This document shows, one piece after another, positions 1 through 10,145 of a DNA stretch of 64,000 nucleotides. The stretch covers positions 4,340,001 to 4,404,000 of the forward strand of contig NZ_CP034444.1 of NCBI RefSeq assembly GCF_003952385.1, read 5' to 3'. Positions within the stretch are counted from its first letter, which is position 1. Every line of letters starts with the position of its first letter. The position numbers and the translations under genes were made by a program. The notes under the pieces were generated by a model. The model was not told the DNA's origin, ran no database searches, and saw nothing but the letters and a program-made list of their open reading frames with translations. This DNA comes from Mesorhizobium sp. M1D.F.Ca.ET.043.01.1.1. Lineage in GTDB: Bacteria; Pseudomonadota; Alphaproteobacteria; Rhizobiales; Rhizobiaceae.

Positions 1-1421
<1,421 letters not shown>

Positions 1422-1510
1422 GCGCAACCCCAACCCATACGCACAATTTTAATGGCCGGGATTACGCTTGATTTACATTAAGATTTCGTTGGTGCCGGGG
1501 TGTCATGCCC

Positions 1511-1564
1511 GTGAATGGTGAATAGTGAAATGGTGAATGGTCAAACTGCCGTTCACCATTGACC
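1511..1564. repeat. Short GTGAATGGT-type repeats with an inverted copy
   Basis: The motif GTGAATGGT or close variants occurs three times in 1511-1541. An inverted version (GTTCACCATTGACC, 1551-1564) follows, giving a weak stem-loop. It lies between the convergent-side ends of the kinase and cyclase genes. No function is evident. The rest of 1422-1653 holds nothing recognisable. Confidence 0.4.
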
Positions 1565-1653
1565 GGTCGCATGGATGACAGCGCCGCCAGTCCGCCGGCG
1601 ACCTTGCGAGCCATCGAAGCGGCCACGGTGCGGGATCGCGACGGACGGTCGCT

Positions 1654-3036
1654 TCACTCGAGCCCGATCCACACAAAGCCATCCTGCTTTCGGCAGGGAT
1701 AGACGATCAGCTTTGCGCGGTTTTTCGAAATGTCACCCAAATATTCCAGGCCCGCCCTGGTACCGTCCTGCTCCAACTTGGCCCACCCCCTGATTTCGCC
1801 GGTAAGCAGGTCGAAACAGCTCTGATGCCAGCGGCAGACCAAGCCAAGATCCGCGGTGATCGTGCTCTCCGTGTGCGGGAGCTTCAGCGCTTCGGCCTGA
1901 GCGGGACTTCGGCGTTCGTAGAGCGGCAGGTGAAGATGCGGGCAGGCATTGTTAAAGGCGCAATAGCTGTCGGATCCGCGGATGACGACGATGTCGTAGT
2001 TCTCGAAATCGAGAACCCGGCGTTCGTGGGGCTGAAGCTCGTCTTCGGCAAAAGCGCGGATCCACCTCCTGCCGCCTTGGCGGATGGTTTCGCGAGGCCG
2101 TTTGGCATTCAGCTCGGCGTCGATTTCCGGATTCAACCCGACGATTTCGAACAGGCTCGTGCGCTCAGCGCTACCGCGAAGGCGCACCCTGACGAAATCG
2201 GCGATTTCGACCTTGTCGGCGATCTGGTCGCGCAGGGTCTCGGATATCAGCAGTCGGGTGCCGGCATCCTTGTTGGCCGCCTCGATCCGGCTGGCCAGAT
2301 TCACCACGTCGCCGACTGCCGTCAGACGTTCGTGTCCGGCCAGACCCAATGTGCCGATGACGGCTTCGCCATAGTTGAGGCCGATCCGAATATCGAAATC
2401 GATGCCATACATCGAGGCGAAGAACGGCTTCAGACGATCGACTGTGGCGAGGGTCTGAAGCGCGGCGTTCACGGCGCGGAGCGGGGCGTCGGGCTGGCCA
2501 TCGATGCCGAATATTGCCATGAGCCCATCGCCGATGAGCTTGTCGACGAAACCACCATTCTGCTCGATGATGTCGCCGACCTGGGCGAAGTAGCGATTGA
2601 GCAGATACATCACGTCGTAGGGTGAAAGCCGCTCGGACAGCGCCGTGAAATCGACGATGTCGCTGAAGAAGACCGCAACATGCTTTGCTTCGCCGCAACG
2701 CGTCGCGGCGGAACCGCCAAGCTGGCTGGTGATCATCATGTCGGTTTCGTCCAGCACCAGGCGTCGGACGCGAAGCTCGCCTTCCGGCCTGAGCTGGCAG
2801 GCCAGCCGAACCTCATCCGCCAATCGCAAGCGCTCCGCCATCGAAGCCTCGGCGGAATTCCGGTCCGGGCAGGCCTTCAGGCCGTCGAGCACCCAGACGC
2901 GGCAGGTCGAGCATTTCGCACGGCCGCCGCAGGCATGCGCGAACGGCACACCCGATCTGAGAGCCGCCTCGAGCAAGGTCTCATCGGCGGCCACGTCAAA
3001 ATCGATCTGGTCAGGTAGAGCGGTTACTCTGGTCAT
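1654..3036 (-). CDS. Class III adenylate/guanylate cyclase fused to N-terminal 2Fe-2S ferredoxin and C-terminal Rieske-type domain
   Basis: Predicted to make a cyclic nucleotide, probably cAMP, with activity linked to redox state. From the ATG at 3036 it is 460 residues; an upstream in-frame TTG at 3087 would add 17. Residues 1-95 form a plant-type ferredoxin with cysteines near 36, 42, 45 and 80. Residues 118-290 form the cyclase: metal-binding Asp in FSDIVDFT (about 126) and IGDGLMA (about 170), Lys before the second Asp, and TAVGDVVNLASR carrying the catalytic Asn and Arg. The Lys/Thr pair favours ATP. The C-terminal part has CPH (about 365-367) and CRWH (about 401-404), the two halves of a Rieske 2Fe-2S site, with a 33-residue spacer that is longer than usual. 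A second cyclase gene lies 227 bp upstream on the same strand. The domain reading is firm; redox gating is inference. Confidence 0.9.
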   Translation of the reverse strand: MTRVTALPDQIDFDVAADETLLEAALRSGVPFAHACGGRAKCSTCRVWVLDGLKACPDRNSAEASMAERLRLADEVRLACQLRPEGELRVRRLVLDETDMMITSQLGGSAATRCGEAKHVAVFFSDIVDFTALSERLSPYDVMYLLNRYFAQVGDIIEQNGGFVDKLIGDGLMAIFGIDGQPDAPLRAVNAALQTLATVDRLKPFFASMYGIDFDIRIGLNYGEAVIGTLGLAGHERLTAVGDVVNLASRIEAANKDAGTRLLISETLRDQIADKVEIADFVRVRLRGSAERTSLFEIVGLNPEIDAELNAKRPRETIRQGGRRWIRAFAEDELQPHERRVLDFENYDIVVIRGSDSYCAFNNACPHLHLPLYERRSPAQAEALKLPHTESTITADLGLVCRWHQSCFDLLTGEIRGWAKLEQDGTRAGLEYLGDISKNRAKLIVYPCRKQDGFVWIGLE

Positions 3037-3263
3037 AATCTTGAACAGGGCTCTGCGGCGTTGACCGGGTTGCCAGTGTAGCACCAATCGGCTCAGGCAA
3101 TCGAATCATGCAATATTCGGCCGACGGCGAGCCGTGATGGGTTCGTTGCGAACAAGCGGAAGGCGGTGCTTCGAGGGCGCAATCGAATTGACTGCGCTCG
3201 CCAGGCGGACGTCACGGGCTCAGGTTCCAGGCATTGCGAAGGGAGTTGGCGCGCTAATCGCGG

Positions 3264-4709
3264 CTAGCCGCGCATAATGCGATAGACGGTCGCATCACCC
3301 TCCACGCCCCGAAGAGGCGCCTCAAATGCCACGACACGATGGCCGGCAAGCATTTCGCCGACGCCGGGCGCGGCATGGAGCGCCTCGGAAATGCAGACCT
3401 GTCCGGCCTCCGCCAGGGACTGCACGCGCGCGGCCACATTCACGGTCTGGCCGAAATAGTCGAGGTTGTCGTTGAGCGTCACGGCGATCGACGGCCCACA
3501 ATGGGCGCCGATCTTGAGGATGATCCCCGGCCCGTCATGGTCGCCGTTGAAGCGATCGATTTCTTCAAAGATGTGGAGTGCGGCCGAAATCGCATCCGAC
3601 GGCCGCGAGAACGCAGCCATCACCGCATCCCCGATCGTCTTGACCACCGCTCCGGCATGTTGCTGAACCGCCGCGTTGACCAGAGCGAAATGCTCGCGGA
3701 CCAGAGCATAGGCGTTGAGGTCGCCCAGGCGCTCATACATGGCGGTCGAACCCTTGAGGTCGGTGAACAGGAAGGTGATCTGCCGGATGCCGAGCCCCTC
3801 CTTCTCGTCGACACGTTCGGACCGGAAGAGCTGGCGGAAGGTTTGCCGCGCTAGCAGCGCTCCACCGGAAACATAGGGGTCGAAATCGAGGGCCGGCTTG
3901 TTGGTCAGCGCGACGAGCTCGGGCGGCCAGTTGATGGCAAGCAAGGAACCTCGCACCGGCCCCCTGTTCGCCACCTCAATGACAATCGGACCCGGTGGCA
4001 CGGCGGGCAACGCCGGCAAGAAGCGCTTGCCGTCATAATCGACCTTCAGAAGTGTCGGCGCCAACACCGGATCGCCTGATATAGGCACAGCGAAAGCGGC
4101 CTGCGTCTGCACGTTGACGCCCGCAAGCGCGCCCGGTCCCAGGTCGGCGCGGAGCACTGTCGTGGTGCCGGGCGGCAGAAACGTCATGCCCCGAATGAAG
4201 CCGCGCAGGACGTCGAGAAAGCGAACGTGTTGCCCCGGTAGCCGCCCGTCATGTCCGAAGTGAAGCTTCCAGTGAAAATCCTCGACAGGGAGCGTCTCGG
4301 GATCGTGATAGGGCAGGCGCCGTAACTTTGGCGAAATCGAGAAGGTGACCTCGATGAAGTCGTCGAGGTTGGTGTCGCCCGATACGTCGCACAGGCCACA
4401 GACATAGTGGGTCTTCAGCGTGCGCAGGGCGCCGAAACTGTCGAGCACCATCCCGGACTGGGGACAGATCACATCCCAGCTCATGTCGAACAGGCCACAG
4501 CGGGCGGCATGAAGGAAGAGGTCGATCGCCTCCGGCTCGGCGATTGCGCGGTCGCGCGCAAAGGTCAGCGGATTGACGCGATAGAGCGACTGGTCGTCGG
4601 AACTCCTGATCAGCGTCTCGAATTTCGAGATGACGCGTGGGCTCCAGGCTCGCGACTGCTCGACCTTGGTCATCCTGCTTTCGAGAAGACGATCGTCGAC
4701 TACCGTCAC
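3264..4709 (-). CDS. Class III adenylate/guanylate cyclase with N-terminal DUF5939-like module
   Basis: A 481-residue soluble protein. The C-terminal third (about residues 310-475) is a class III cyclase domain: FLFTDLKGST with the first metal Asp, TIGDAVMAAF with the second, and YFGQTVNVAARVQ in the catalytic segment. The first 300 residues match the DUF5939 type of N-terminus often found on rhizobial cyclases. This part includes a possible zinc-binding pair, CPQSG and CGLC (about residues 83-115). No membrane segment is visible. It lies directly upstream of the ferredoxin-Rieske cyclase on the same strand with a 227-bp gap, so the two may be co-transcribed or may answer different signals. 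The cyclase assignment is firm; the role of the N-terminus is unknown. Confidence 0.88.
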   Translation of the reverse strand: MTVVDDRLLESRMTKVEQSRAWSPRVISKFETLIRSSDDQSLYRVNPLTFARDRAIAEPEAIDLFLHAARCGLFDMSWDVICPQSGMVLDSFGALRTLKTHYVCGLCDVSGDTNLDDFIEVTFSISPKLRRLPYHDPETLPVEDFHWKLHFGHDGRLPGQHVRFLDVLRGFIRGMTFLPPGTTTVLRADLGPGALAGVNVQTQAAFAVPISGDPVLAPTLLKVDYDGKRFLPALPAVPPGPIVIEVANRGPVRGSLLAINWPPELVALTNKPALDFDPYVSGGALLARQTFRQLFRSERVDEKEGLGIRQITFLFTDLKGSTAMYERLGDLNAYALVREHFALVNAAVQQHAGAVVKTIGDAVMAAFSRPSDAISAALHIFEEIDRFNGDHDGPGIILKIGAHCGPSIAVTLNDNLDYFGQTVNVAARVQSLAEAGQVCISEALHAAPGVGEMLAGHRVVAFEAPLRGVEGDATVYRIMRG

Positions 4710-4801
4710 GTCGGATCCTCAACTTCCTCCTGACAGCCTACTAAAAAACCGGCGCGATGCGAATAGGCTCAGAACGGAACGCGGCGCAATGGAGCAGGCG
4801 C

Positions 4802-4892
4802 GCCGCCGACCATGCCGCCGCTGCCCGTGGCGCGGGCGAGCGCCGGCGCCAGCGCCGCCCGGCGCTCGGCCGGCAGCGTCGTCGCCTCGTCG
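4802..4892 (-). pseudogene. 91-bp duplicated fragment of ispA
   Basis: Bases 4802-4892 align without gaps to 8249-8339, inside the ispA gene of this window, with 6 mismatches in 91 (about 93% identity) and in the same orientation. In the matching frame it encodes a stretch close to the ispA segment around LPAERRAAL and GSGGMVGG. It has no start and no remaining gene context. It sits between the cyclase and tautomerase genes. It is best read as debris of a partial ispA duplication or a past recombination event. Confidence 0.8.
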
Positions 4893-4897
4893 TTCAA

Positions 4898-5116
4898 TCA
4901 GACAGTATCTTTCGCCCGGTAGGCGTCGGGAAGTATGAAGACTTCGTCGGCGCGGCCGTAGCCTCCATCCGGAACTTCTTCGATCAGCACCATGGTGTAG
5001 GGGCGCACAGCCTCGCCGAAATAGTCGACGAACATCTGCGTGGTCTTGTGGACGAGTTCTTCCTTCTGCGCCCTTGTCAGGGCGGCTTCGGGCGTCTTGA
5101 AGTTGGCAAAGGGCAT
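4898..5116 (-). CDS. 4-oxalocrotonate tautomerase family protein
   Basis: A 72-residue protein starting MPFANFKTP, the size of 4-oxalocrotonate tautomerase family members. After Met removal Pro-1 would be the catalytic base; the preserved N-terminal Pro supports an active enzyme. The later motif VLIEEVPDGGYG fits the family's second half. It lies 26 bp downstream of an SDR gene, so it is probably the last gene of a three-gene operon (SDR, SDR, tautomerase) divergent from the LysR gene at 6887. Its substrate is unknown. The ispA fragment begins just after its stop codon. Confidence 0.85.
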   Translation of the reverse strand: MPFANFKTPEAALTRAQKEELVHKTTQMFVDYFGEAVRPYTMVLIEEVPDGGYGRADEVFILPDAYRAKDTV

Positions 5117-5142
5117 TTCGGGGTCCTTTCGGGTTTGTTGTC

Positions 5143-6036
5143 TTACAGCGACGGATGGAGAAGGTCGGCGAGACCGATGCGCTCAAGAAGCTGCGCCCGG
5201 ACGCGGTCGGCGACGCCGTTGACGATGGTCGCGCCGTCGTCCGACGGATCGACATGGACGCGGAACGGCCGGCGGCCATGCGGCATCGCGACGAGATCGA
5301 CGATGGCCTGGGCGACTTTCGAGGGATCGGCATCGGCCGGTTCCAGCCCGGCAAGGCCCTTCAGCGCCTGCTCGTCCACGCCGGCATAGGGTCCCGACCA
5401 ATAGGCGTCGGCGCGTTCGGTGTCGGCCGGCTTGCCGGAATGGGCGAAGTGCTCCGTGCCTTTCGTGAACGCGCCCGGCACCACGATGCTCGTCTCGATG
5501 CCGAAACGGGCAAGCTCCAGCGCATAGCTTTGCGCCAGCGCGTCCATGCCCGCCTTGGCGGCGAAGTAGGGCGCGAGGAAGGGCGGCGTGCCGCCGCGCG
5601 TGCTGCTCGACCCGACCCAGATCATCAGAGCCCGGCCGAACCCGCGCAGATGCGGAAGCACCGCCCGGTTGACACGCTGGGTGCCGAGCACGTTGACGTC
5701 ATAGAGCGCCGCCAACTGCTCCGGCGTGAAGGCTTCGGTCGGTCCGAACACCATGTGGCCGGCATTGTGGATGACGACGTCGATGCGGCCGGCGTCCTCG
5801 ATGATGGTTCTGACGGCCGCCTCGATCGATGGTTCGGACAGCACGTCGAGCGCGATGGCGCGGATCGGCAGTTTCTCGTCGCGCGCCAGCCTTTCGACTT
5901 CGGCCGCTGCGGCGCCTCCGCGTGCCTGCGGATCGCGCATCGAGGCATAGACGCGGTGACCGGCCCTGGCGAGAACCTTGGCCGTCATCGCGCCGAAGCC
6001 GCTCGACGCGCCGGTGATAAGTATCGTCTGCTGCAT
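5143..6036 (-). CDS. Short-chain dehydrogenase/reductase (SDR)
   Basis: A 297-residue NAD(P)-dependent oxidoreductase. The chosen start (MQQTILITG) puts the Rossmann motif TGASSGFG at residues 8-15, as is normal for classical SDRs; the open frame extends further upstream but has no matching signal. The catalytic serine lies in WVGSSS and the YxxxK pair in YFAAK. The length beyond 250 residues and the C-terminal extension resemble SDRs acting on larger or lipophilic substrates. It lies 10 bp downstream of another SDR and upstream of the tautomerase, in a likely operon opposite the LysR gene. The substrate is not predictable. Confidence 0.88.
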   Translation of the reverse strand: MQQTILITGASSGFGAMTAKVLARAGHRVYASMRDPQARGGAAAAEVERLARDEKLPIRAIALDVLSEPSIEAAVRTIIEDAGRIDVVIHNAGHMVFGPTEAFTPEQLAALYDVNVLGTQRVNRAVLPHLRGFGRALMIWVGSSSTRGGTPPFLAPYFAAKAGMDALAQSYALELARFGIETSIVVPGAFTKGTEHFAHSGKPADTERADAYWSGPYAGVDEQALKGLAGLEPADADPSKVAQAIVDLVAMPHGRRPFRVHVDPSDDGATIVNGVADRVRAQLLERIGLADLLHPSL

Positions 6037-6046
6037 GATCGTGCCC

Positions 6047-6781
6047 TTAAATGGCGCCGCCATTGGCGCGGATGATCTGGCCGTTGACCCACTGGCTGTC
6101 CGGACCGGCGAGGAAGGCGACAAGCCCGGCGATATCGTCAGGCTGGCCAAGGCGGCCAAGCGGAACAAGCTTGGTGATCGCCTCGATCTGCGCGGCGCTT
6201 TTGCCGTCGGTGAAGAGTTCGGTGTCGATCGGCCCGGGCGCTACGGCATTGACCGTGATGCGGCGCGGGCCGAGCTCCTTGGCCAGGATATGCGTCATGG
6301 CTTCGACGCCGGCCTTGGTTGCGGCGTAGACGCCATAGGCCGGCTGGTAGAAGCCCACCACGCTCGAGGAAAAGTTGATGATGCGTCCGCCATCATTCAG
6401 GCGCCGGGCGGCTTCGCGCATGCCGCGGAACGGGCCGCCGAGATTGACGGCAAGCTGGCGTTCGAATTGGGCCTCGTCGGTCTCCGCGATCGGCGAGAGC
6501 TTCATCATGCCGGCGTTGTTGACGAGAATGTCGACCCCGCCAAATGCCTTTTCCGCCGCGTCGAACAAAGCGGCCATGCCGGCCGGATCGCCGATGTCGG
6601 CCTGGACCGCGAGAGCAGTGCCGCCGGCCGCCTCGATGGCCGAAACGACCTCGTCGGCGGCGTCCTTTCCGCGCGCATAGTTTACGATGACGGCAATGCC
6701 CTCTTGGGCTAGTCGCTTGGCGATCGCCGCGCCAATGCCTCTTGACGCGCCTGTCACGATCGCTGTCCTTGTCTTCTGCAT
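6047..6781 (-). CDS. Short-chain dehydrogenase/reductase, FabG-like
   Basis: A 244-residue classical SDR with the cofactor motif TGASRGIG at residues 10-17, NNAG at about 88-91, the catalytic Ser in NFSSSVVG and YAATK as the YxxxK pair. The C-terminus ends in NGQIIRANGGAI, typical of FabG-like proteins. It is the first gene of the minus-strand set SDR-SDR-tautomerase and is divergent from the LysR regulator at 6887, 105 bp away. It may be a carbonyl or alcohol reductase; a role in fatty acid synthesis is unlikely given the context. The family call is firm and the substrate is unknown. Confidence 0.9.
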   Translation of the reverse strand: MQKTRTAIVTGASRGIGAAIAKRLAQEGIAVIVNYARGKDAADEVVSAIEAAGGTALAVQADIGDPAGMAALFDAAEKAFGGVDILVNNAGMMKLSPIAETDEAQFERQLAVNLGGPFRGMREAARRLNDGGRIINFSSSVVGFYQPAYGVYAATKAGVEAMTHILAKELGPRRITVNAVAPGPIDTELFTDGKSAAQIEAITKLVPLGRLGQPDDIAGLVAFLAGPDSQWVNGQIIRANGGAI

Positions 6782-6886
6782 GATCGATCTCCGTTTGTTT
6801 GTTGCAGAACGGATATAGACGGTATCTCCTGCCGGATAATCGGCCGGCTATTGACAGCAGTATTCGGATAGAGCGAACAATCCGAC

Positions 6887-7780
6887 ATGGATCGACTCGA
6901 CAGGATGCGGCTGTTCGTGCGGGTGGTGGAGCGGCGCAACTTCAGCGCCGCGGCGGCCGATCTTAGCCTGCCGCGTTCGACCGCCACCGAAGCGATCAAG
7001 CAGCTGGAGGATCATCTGGGGACAAGGCTGCTGGACAGGACCACGCGCCATGTCGCCACGACGCTCGACGGGCAGGCCTATTACGAGCGCTGCCTGTCGA
7101 TCCTGGGTGAAGTGGAGGATGCCGAGGCCGGGTTCCGCAGCGCCGAACCGCGCGGCCTGCTGCGCATCGACGCGCATCCGCTGCTCACGCAGCGGTTCCT
7201 GCTGCCGGAATTGCCGGCCTTCCTCGAACGCTATCCTGAGATCGATCTGCATATTGGCCAGGGCGACAGGCTGGTCGACCTGGTGCGCGAAGGCGTCGAC
7301 TGCGTCATTCGCGCCGGCGAGCCGCAGGACAGCGGCATGATCATGCGGCGGTTGGCGATGATCGGCGAAATCACCTGTGCGAGCCCGGGCTATCTGGAGC
7401 GTCATGGGGTGCCGGCGTCGCCCGACACACTGGGCGGCCATCAGGCCATCGGTTTCGTCTCCTCGCGCACAGGAGAAATCCTGCCGCTGGAGTTCACCAT
7501 CGGAGCAAGGGTGCACCGGCTTGCGCTGCCGGGTCGGGTAAGGGTCAACAATTCAGACACTGCGGCCGCGCTGGCGCGCCTGGGTTTCGGGCTTATCCAA
7601 GCGCCACGCTATCGGCTCGAAAAGGATCTGGCGGACGGGACGCTGGTCGAAGTGCTTCAGGATTTCCCGCCGACGCCAACGCCGCTATCGGCGCTCTATC
7701 CGCAGAACCGGCAGCTCGCTCCGCGGCTGCGCGCCTTCCTGGAATGGGCATCCCGCATTTTCGCGGAGGCAAGGCTGTGA
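6887..7780 (+). CDS. LysR-family transcriptional regulator
   Basis: A 297-residue regulator. The N-terminal winged helix (residues 1-60) shows the LysR pattern VVERRNFSAAAADLSLPRS followed by the linker helix, and the rest is a periplasmic-binding-protein-like effector domain. It is divergent from the SDR-SDR-tautomerase genes with 105 bp between the starts, the classic layout for a LysR protein controlling its neighbour. No co-inducer can be named. The start codon ATG at 6887 is the only sensible one, since it places the helix-turn-helix at the usual distance. Confidence 0.92.
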   Translation: MDRLDRMRLFVRVVERRNFSAAAADLSLPRSTATEAIKQLEDHLGTRLLDRTTRHVATTLDGQAYYERCLSILGEVEDAEAGFRSAEPRGLLRIDAHPLLTQRFLLPELPAFLERYPEIDLHIGQGDRLVDLVREGVDCVIRAGEPQDSGMIMRRLAMIGEITCASPGYLERHGVPASPDTLGGHQAIGFVSSRTGEILPLEFTIGARVHRLALPGRVRVNNSDTAAALARLGFGLIQAPRYRLEKDLADGTLVEVLQDFPPTPTPLSALYPQNRQLAPRLRAFLEWASRIFAEARL

Positions 7781-7831
7781 AGATCGGATTGGTGCGATGC
7801 CGGCACGACCGTCGCCTGCCCGTAACCCGTC

Positions 7832-8749
7832 TCAGCTGTTGCGCGTCGCCACGAAAGTCGCGGCGGCTTTGAGCATATCCGCCTGCCCGCCATAGGGCTC
7901 CAGCAGCGCATGCGCCTGGTCGATCAGGCCGTGGAGCTGCTCGCGCGCCCAGTCGGCGCCGTGCAGCGCGGCGAGCGTCGCCTTGCCGGCGGCGGCATCC
8001 TTCTTCGTCGCCTTGCCCATCTGCTCGGCATCCGCGGTGAGGTCGAGCAGGTCGTCGGCGAGCTGGAAGGCAAGGCCGATCGCCGAGCCGAATTCCGCCA
8101 GCCTTTCGCGATCGGCGGCGGGCGCGCCGGCGACGATGGCGCCGGCCTCGCAGGCGAAGCGGATCAAGGCGCCGGTCTTCATCGCCTGCAGGCGGATGAT
8201 GCCGGCCTCGTCCGCCCGCTTGCGCTCGGCCTCCAGGTCCAGCATCTGGCCGCCGACCATGCCGCCGCTGCCCGCGGCGCGGGCGAGCGCCAGCACCAGC
8301 GCCGCCCGGCGCTCGGCCGGCAACGCGGTCGCCTCGTCGGCGAGGATGTCGAAGGCCAAAGTCAGCAGCGCGTCGCCGGCAAGGATGGCGGTCGCCTCAT
8401 CGAAGGCCTTGTGCACGGTCGGCTGGCCGCGGCGCAGATCGTCGTCGTCCATGGCCGGCAGATCGTCATGGATCAGCGAATAGCAATGCACGCATTCGAG
8501 CGCCGCCGCGACCCGCCGCGCCGCCTCGTTGTCCGCCGAAAACAGCGCCGCACTTTCCATGACCAGAAAAGGGCGGAGCCGCTTGCCGCCGTTGAGCACG
8601 CCATGGCGCATCGCCGCCATCAGGCGTTCCGGCCGGGCGATCTCACCGGAAAGCGGGCGCGGATCGAGGACCTGCCGCAGCAGCGCCTCGACCGTCGCGG
8701 CGTACGCCAAAAGCGCGGACTCGAAGGCCGTCTGGTCGTCTTTCATCAT
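7832..8749 (-). CDS. ispA: Polyprenyl synthetase (geranyl/farnesyl diphosphate synthase)
   Basis: Condenses isopentenyl diphosphate with allylic diphosphates to give C15 farnesyl diphosphate, the precursor of undecaprenyl carrier and quinones. The protein has GGKRLRPFL, the first Asp-rich motif DDLPAMDDDD and the second in FQLADDLLDL, which are the Mg-diphosphate sites. Its 305 residues match the family. The start was taken at MMKDDQ (8749); an upstream in-frame start at 8779 would add ten residues. The gene is divergent from mtgA. A 91-bp copy of its middle part lies at 4802-4892. In many rhizobia a dxs gene follows ispA; none is present here. Confidence 0.92.
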   Translation of the reverse strand: MMKDDQTAFESALLAYAATVEALLRQVLDPRPLSGEIARPERLMAAMRHGVLNGGKRLRPFLVMESAALFSADNEAARRVAAALECVHCYSLIHDDLPAMDDDDLRRGQPTVHKAFDEATAILAGDALLTLAFDILADEATALPAERRAALVLALARAAGSGGMVGGQMLDLEAERKRADEAGIIRLQAMKTGALIRFACEAGAIVAGAPAADRERLAEFGSAIGLAFQLADDLLDLTADAEQMGKATKKDAAAGKATLAALHGADWAREQLHGLIDQAHALLEPYGGQADMLKAAATFVATRNS

Positions 8750-8836
8750 GGCCGGGACCGGTAGCCGACACTCAGACATTGCGCAAGAAGCCTCGCGCCA
8801 TTATGCCGGGGTAGCGAGTGGCACGGGTGGGGCGGC

Positions 8837-9586
8837 TTGACGGAACCGATCGTCGAACATGAAAGCGAAGGGCTGGACATGGCGCGGCCGCGGCGCCTGA
8901 ACCGCGCCGGTCTCAAGCGCCTTGGCCGGCGCTGTCTGGCCGCGGCGATCGTGCTGGCGACGATCCCGGTCGTGCTCACCTTCCTCTATCTGCCGCCCTT
9001 CGTGCATCCGGTTTCGACGCTGATGCTGAAGGACCTAGCCACCTTCTCAGGATACGACCGGCGCTGGGTGTCGATCGACGACGTGGCGCCAGTGCTGGCA
9101 CATTCGGTGATCATGTCGGAGGACGGGCAGTTCTGCTTCCACCGCGGCGTCGATCTCGGCGAATTGCGCGGCGTGGTCGACGATGCGCTCGCCGGCGAGG
9201 CGACGCGCGGCGCCTCCACCATCACCATGCAGACGGTGAAGAACCTTTTCCTGTGGTCGCGGCCGCTGGGCAGCGTGCGCAAGGTGGTCGAACTGCCTTT
9301 GGCCGTCTATTTCGATGCGGTGATGTCGAAGCGGCGGATCATGGAGATCTATCTCAACATCGCCGAATGGGGACCTGGCATCTATGGCATCGAGGCCGCC
9401 GCGCGGCATCATTTCGGCGTCTCGGCCAAGCAATTGTCGCGCCGGCAGGCAGCACTTCTTGCCGTCAGCCTGCCCAACCCGATCGCGCGCAATCCGGCGA
9501 AGCCGGGGCCTGGTCTGAGGCGTCTCGCCAACCTGATCGAGCGCCGCGCGGGACGCTCGGGCGCCTATGTCGGTTGTCTCGATTGA
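8837..9586 (+). CDS. mtgA: Monofunctional biosynthetic peptidoglycan transglycosylase
   Basis: A GT51 glycosyltransferase that polymerises lipid II into glycan strands at the inner membrane. An N-terminal membrane anchor (about residues 34-55) precedes the catalytic domain, which has the family motifs [13 protein letters not shown] (catalytic Glu), [16 protein letters not shown] and [15 protein letters not shown]. There is no transpeptidase domain, so it is the monofunctional type. The frame opens with TTG at 8837; an ATG at 8879 is an alternative that keeps the anchor. It is divergent from ispA and 154 bp upstream of rpmF. Confidence 0.93.
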   Translation: MTEPIVEHESEGLDMARPRRLNRAGLKRLGRRCLAAAIVLATIPVVLTFLYLPPFVHPVSTLMLKDLATFSGYDRRWVSIDDVAPVLAHSVIMSEDGQFCFHRGVDLGELRGVVDDALAGEATRGASTITMQTVKNLFLWSRPLGSVRKVVELPLAVYFDAVMSKRRIMEIYLNIAEWGPGIYGIEAAARHHFGVSAKQLSRRQAALLAVSLPNPIARNPAKPGPGLRRLANLIERRAGRSGAYVGCLD

Positions 9587-9740
9587 GGCGGACCGGCGTC
9601 GGCTTAAAAAATTTCGCGAGCGGCGCTGGCCAAAACAGCGCAAGGCGTGTATAGGCACCCGACTTTCTCAGATTATGGCCTCGATGCGGCCCTTTCGCGA
9701 GGGTTGCCGGGGCATTTTGACCATCTAGTGGAGCATATCC

Positions 9741-9923
9741 ATGGCCGTTCCAAAAAGAAAAACCTCTCCGTCGAAGCGCGGCATGCGCCGCTCGGCCGAC
9801 GCCCTCAAGGCCCCGACCTATGTCGAGGACAAGAATTCCGGCGAAATGCGCCGCCCGCATCACATCGACCTGAAGACCGGCATGTATCGCGGCCGCCAGG
9901 TGCTGGAGCCGAAGGAAAGCTGA
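9741..9923 (+). CDS. rpmF: 50S ribosomal protein L32
   Basis: A 60-residue basic protein beginning [18 protein letters not shown], the signature of L32 (bL32). It lacks the zinc-finger cysteines seen in some lineages, as is normal for alphaproteobacterial L32. Its C-terminal part ([16 protein letters not shown]) matches the alphaproteobacterial form. It stands alone, followed by a strong intrinsic terminator. Confidence 0.97.
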   Translation: MAVPKRKTSPSKRGMRRSADALKAPTYVEDKNSGEMRRPHHIDLKTGMYRGRQVLEPKES

Positions 9924-9953
9924 GAAGCTTCCACGGTTTGCGACGTGTCGAAG

Positions 9954-9977
9954 GACCGGCCTCTGGCCGGTCTTTTT
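9954..9977 (+). terminator. Intrinsic terminator of rpmF
   Basis: An 8-bp perfect stem (GACCGGCC / GGCCGGTC) with a 3-base loop is followed by five T residues, 30 bp after the rpmF stop codon. Confidence 0.9.
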
Positions 9978-10145
9978 GCGTTTGCGCCGGTTTAAGCCCC
10001 AGAGGCATCGTGTTGCCTATGCCAAAGAACCCGGCGCCGGTGGCAATATCCGCCGCGGCCGAGGTGCTGTATCTCCTCAACGTGAGACGCCATGTCTCTC
10101 CACATCCGGCGTCAGCACCCGACGGCATCGAGGCGGAGGAACCAC

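Noticed and set aside
3037..3087. Longer start (TTG) for the ferredoxin-cyclase gene
   Set aside because: The ATG at 3036 places the ferredoxin domain at the usual distance from the N-terminus; the extension has no conserved feature, though neither start has a strong ribosome site.
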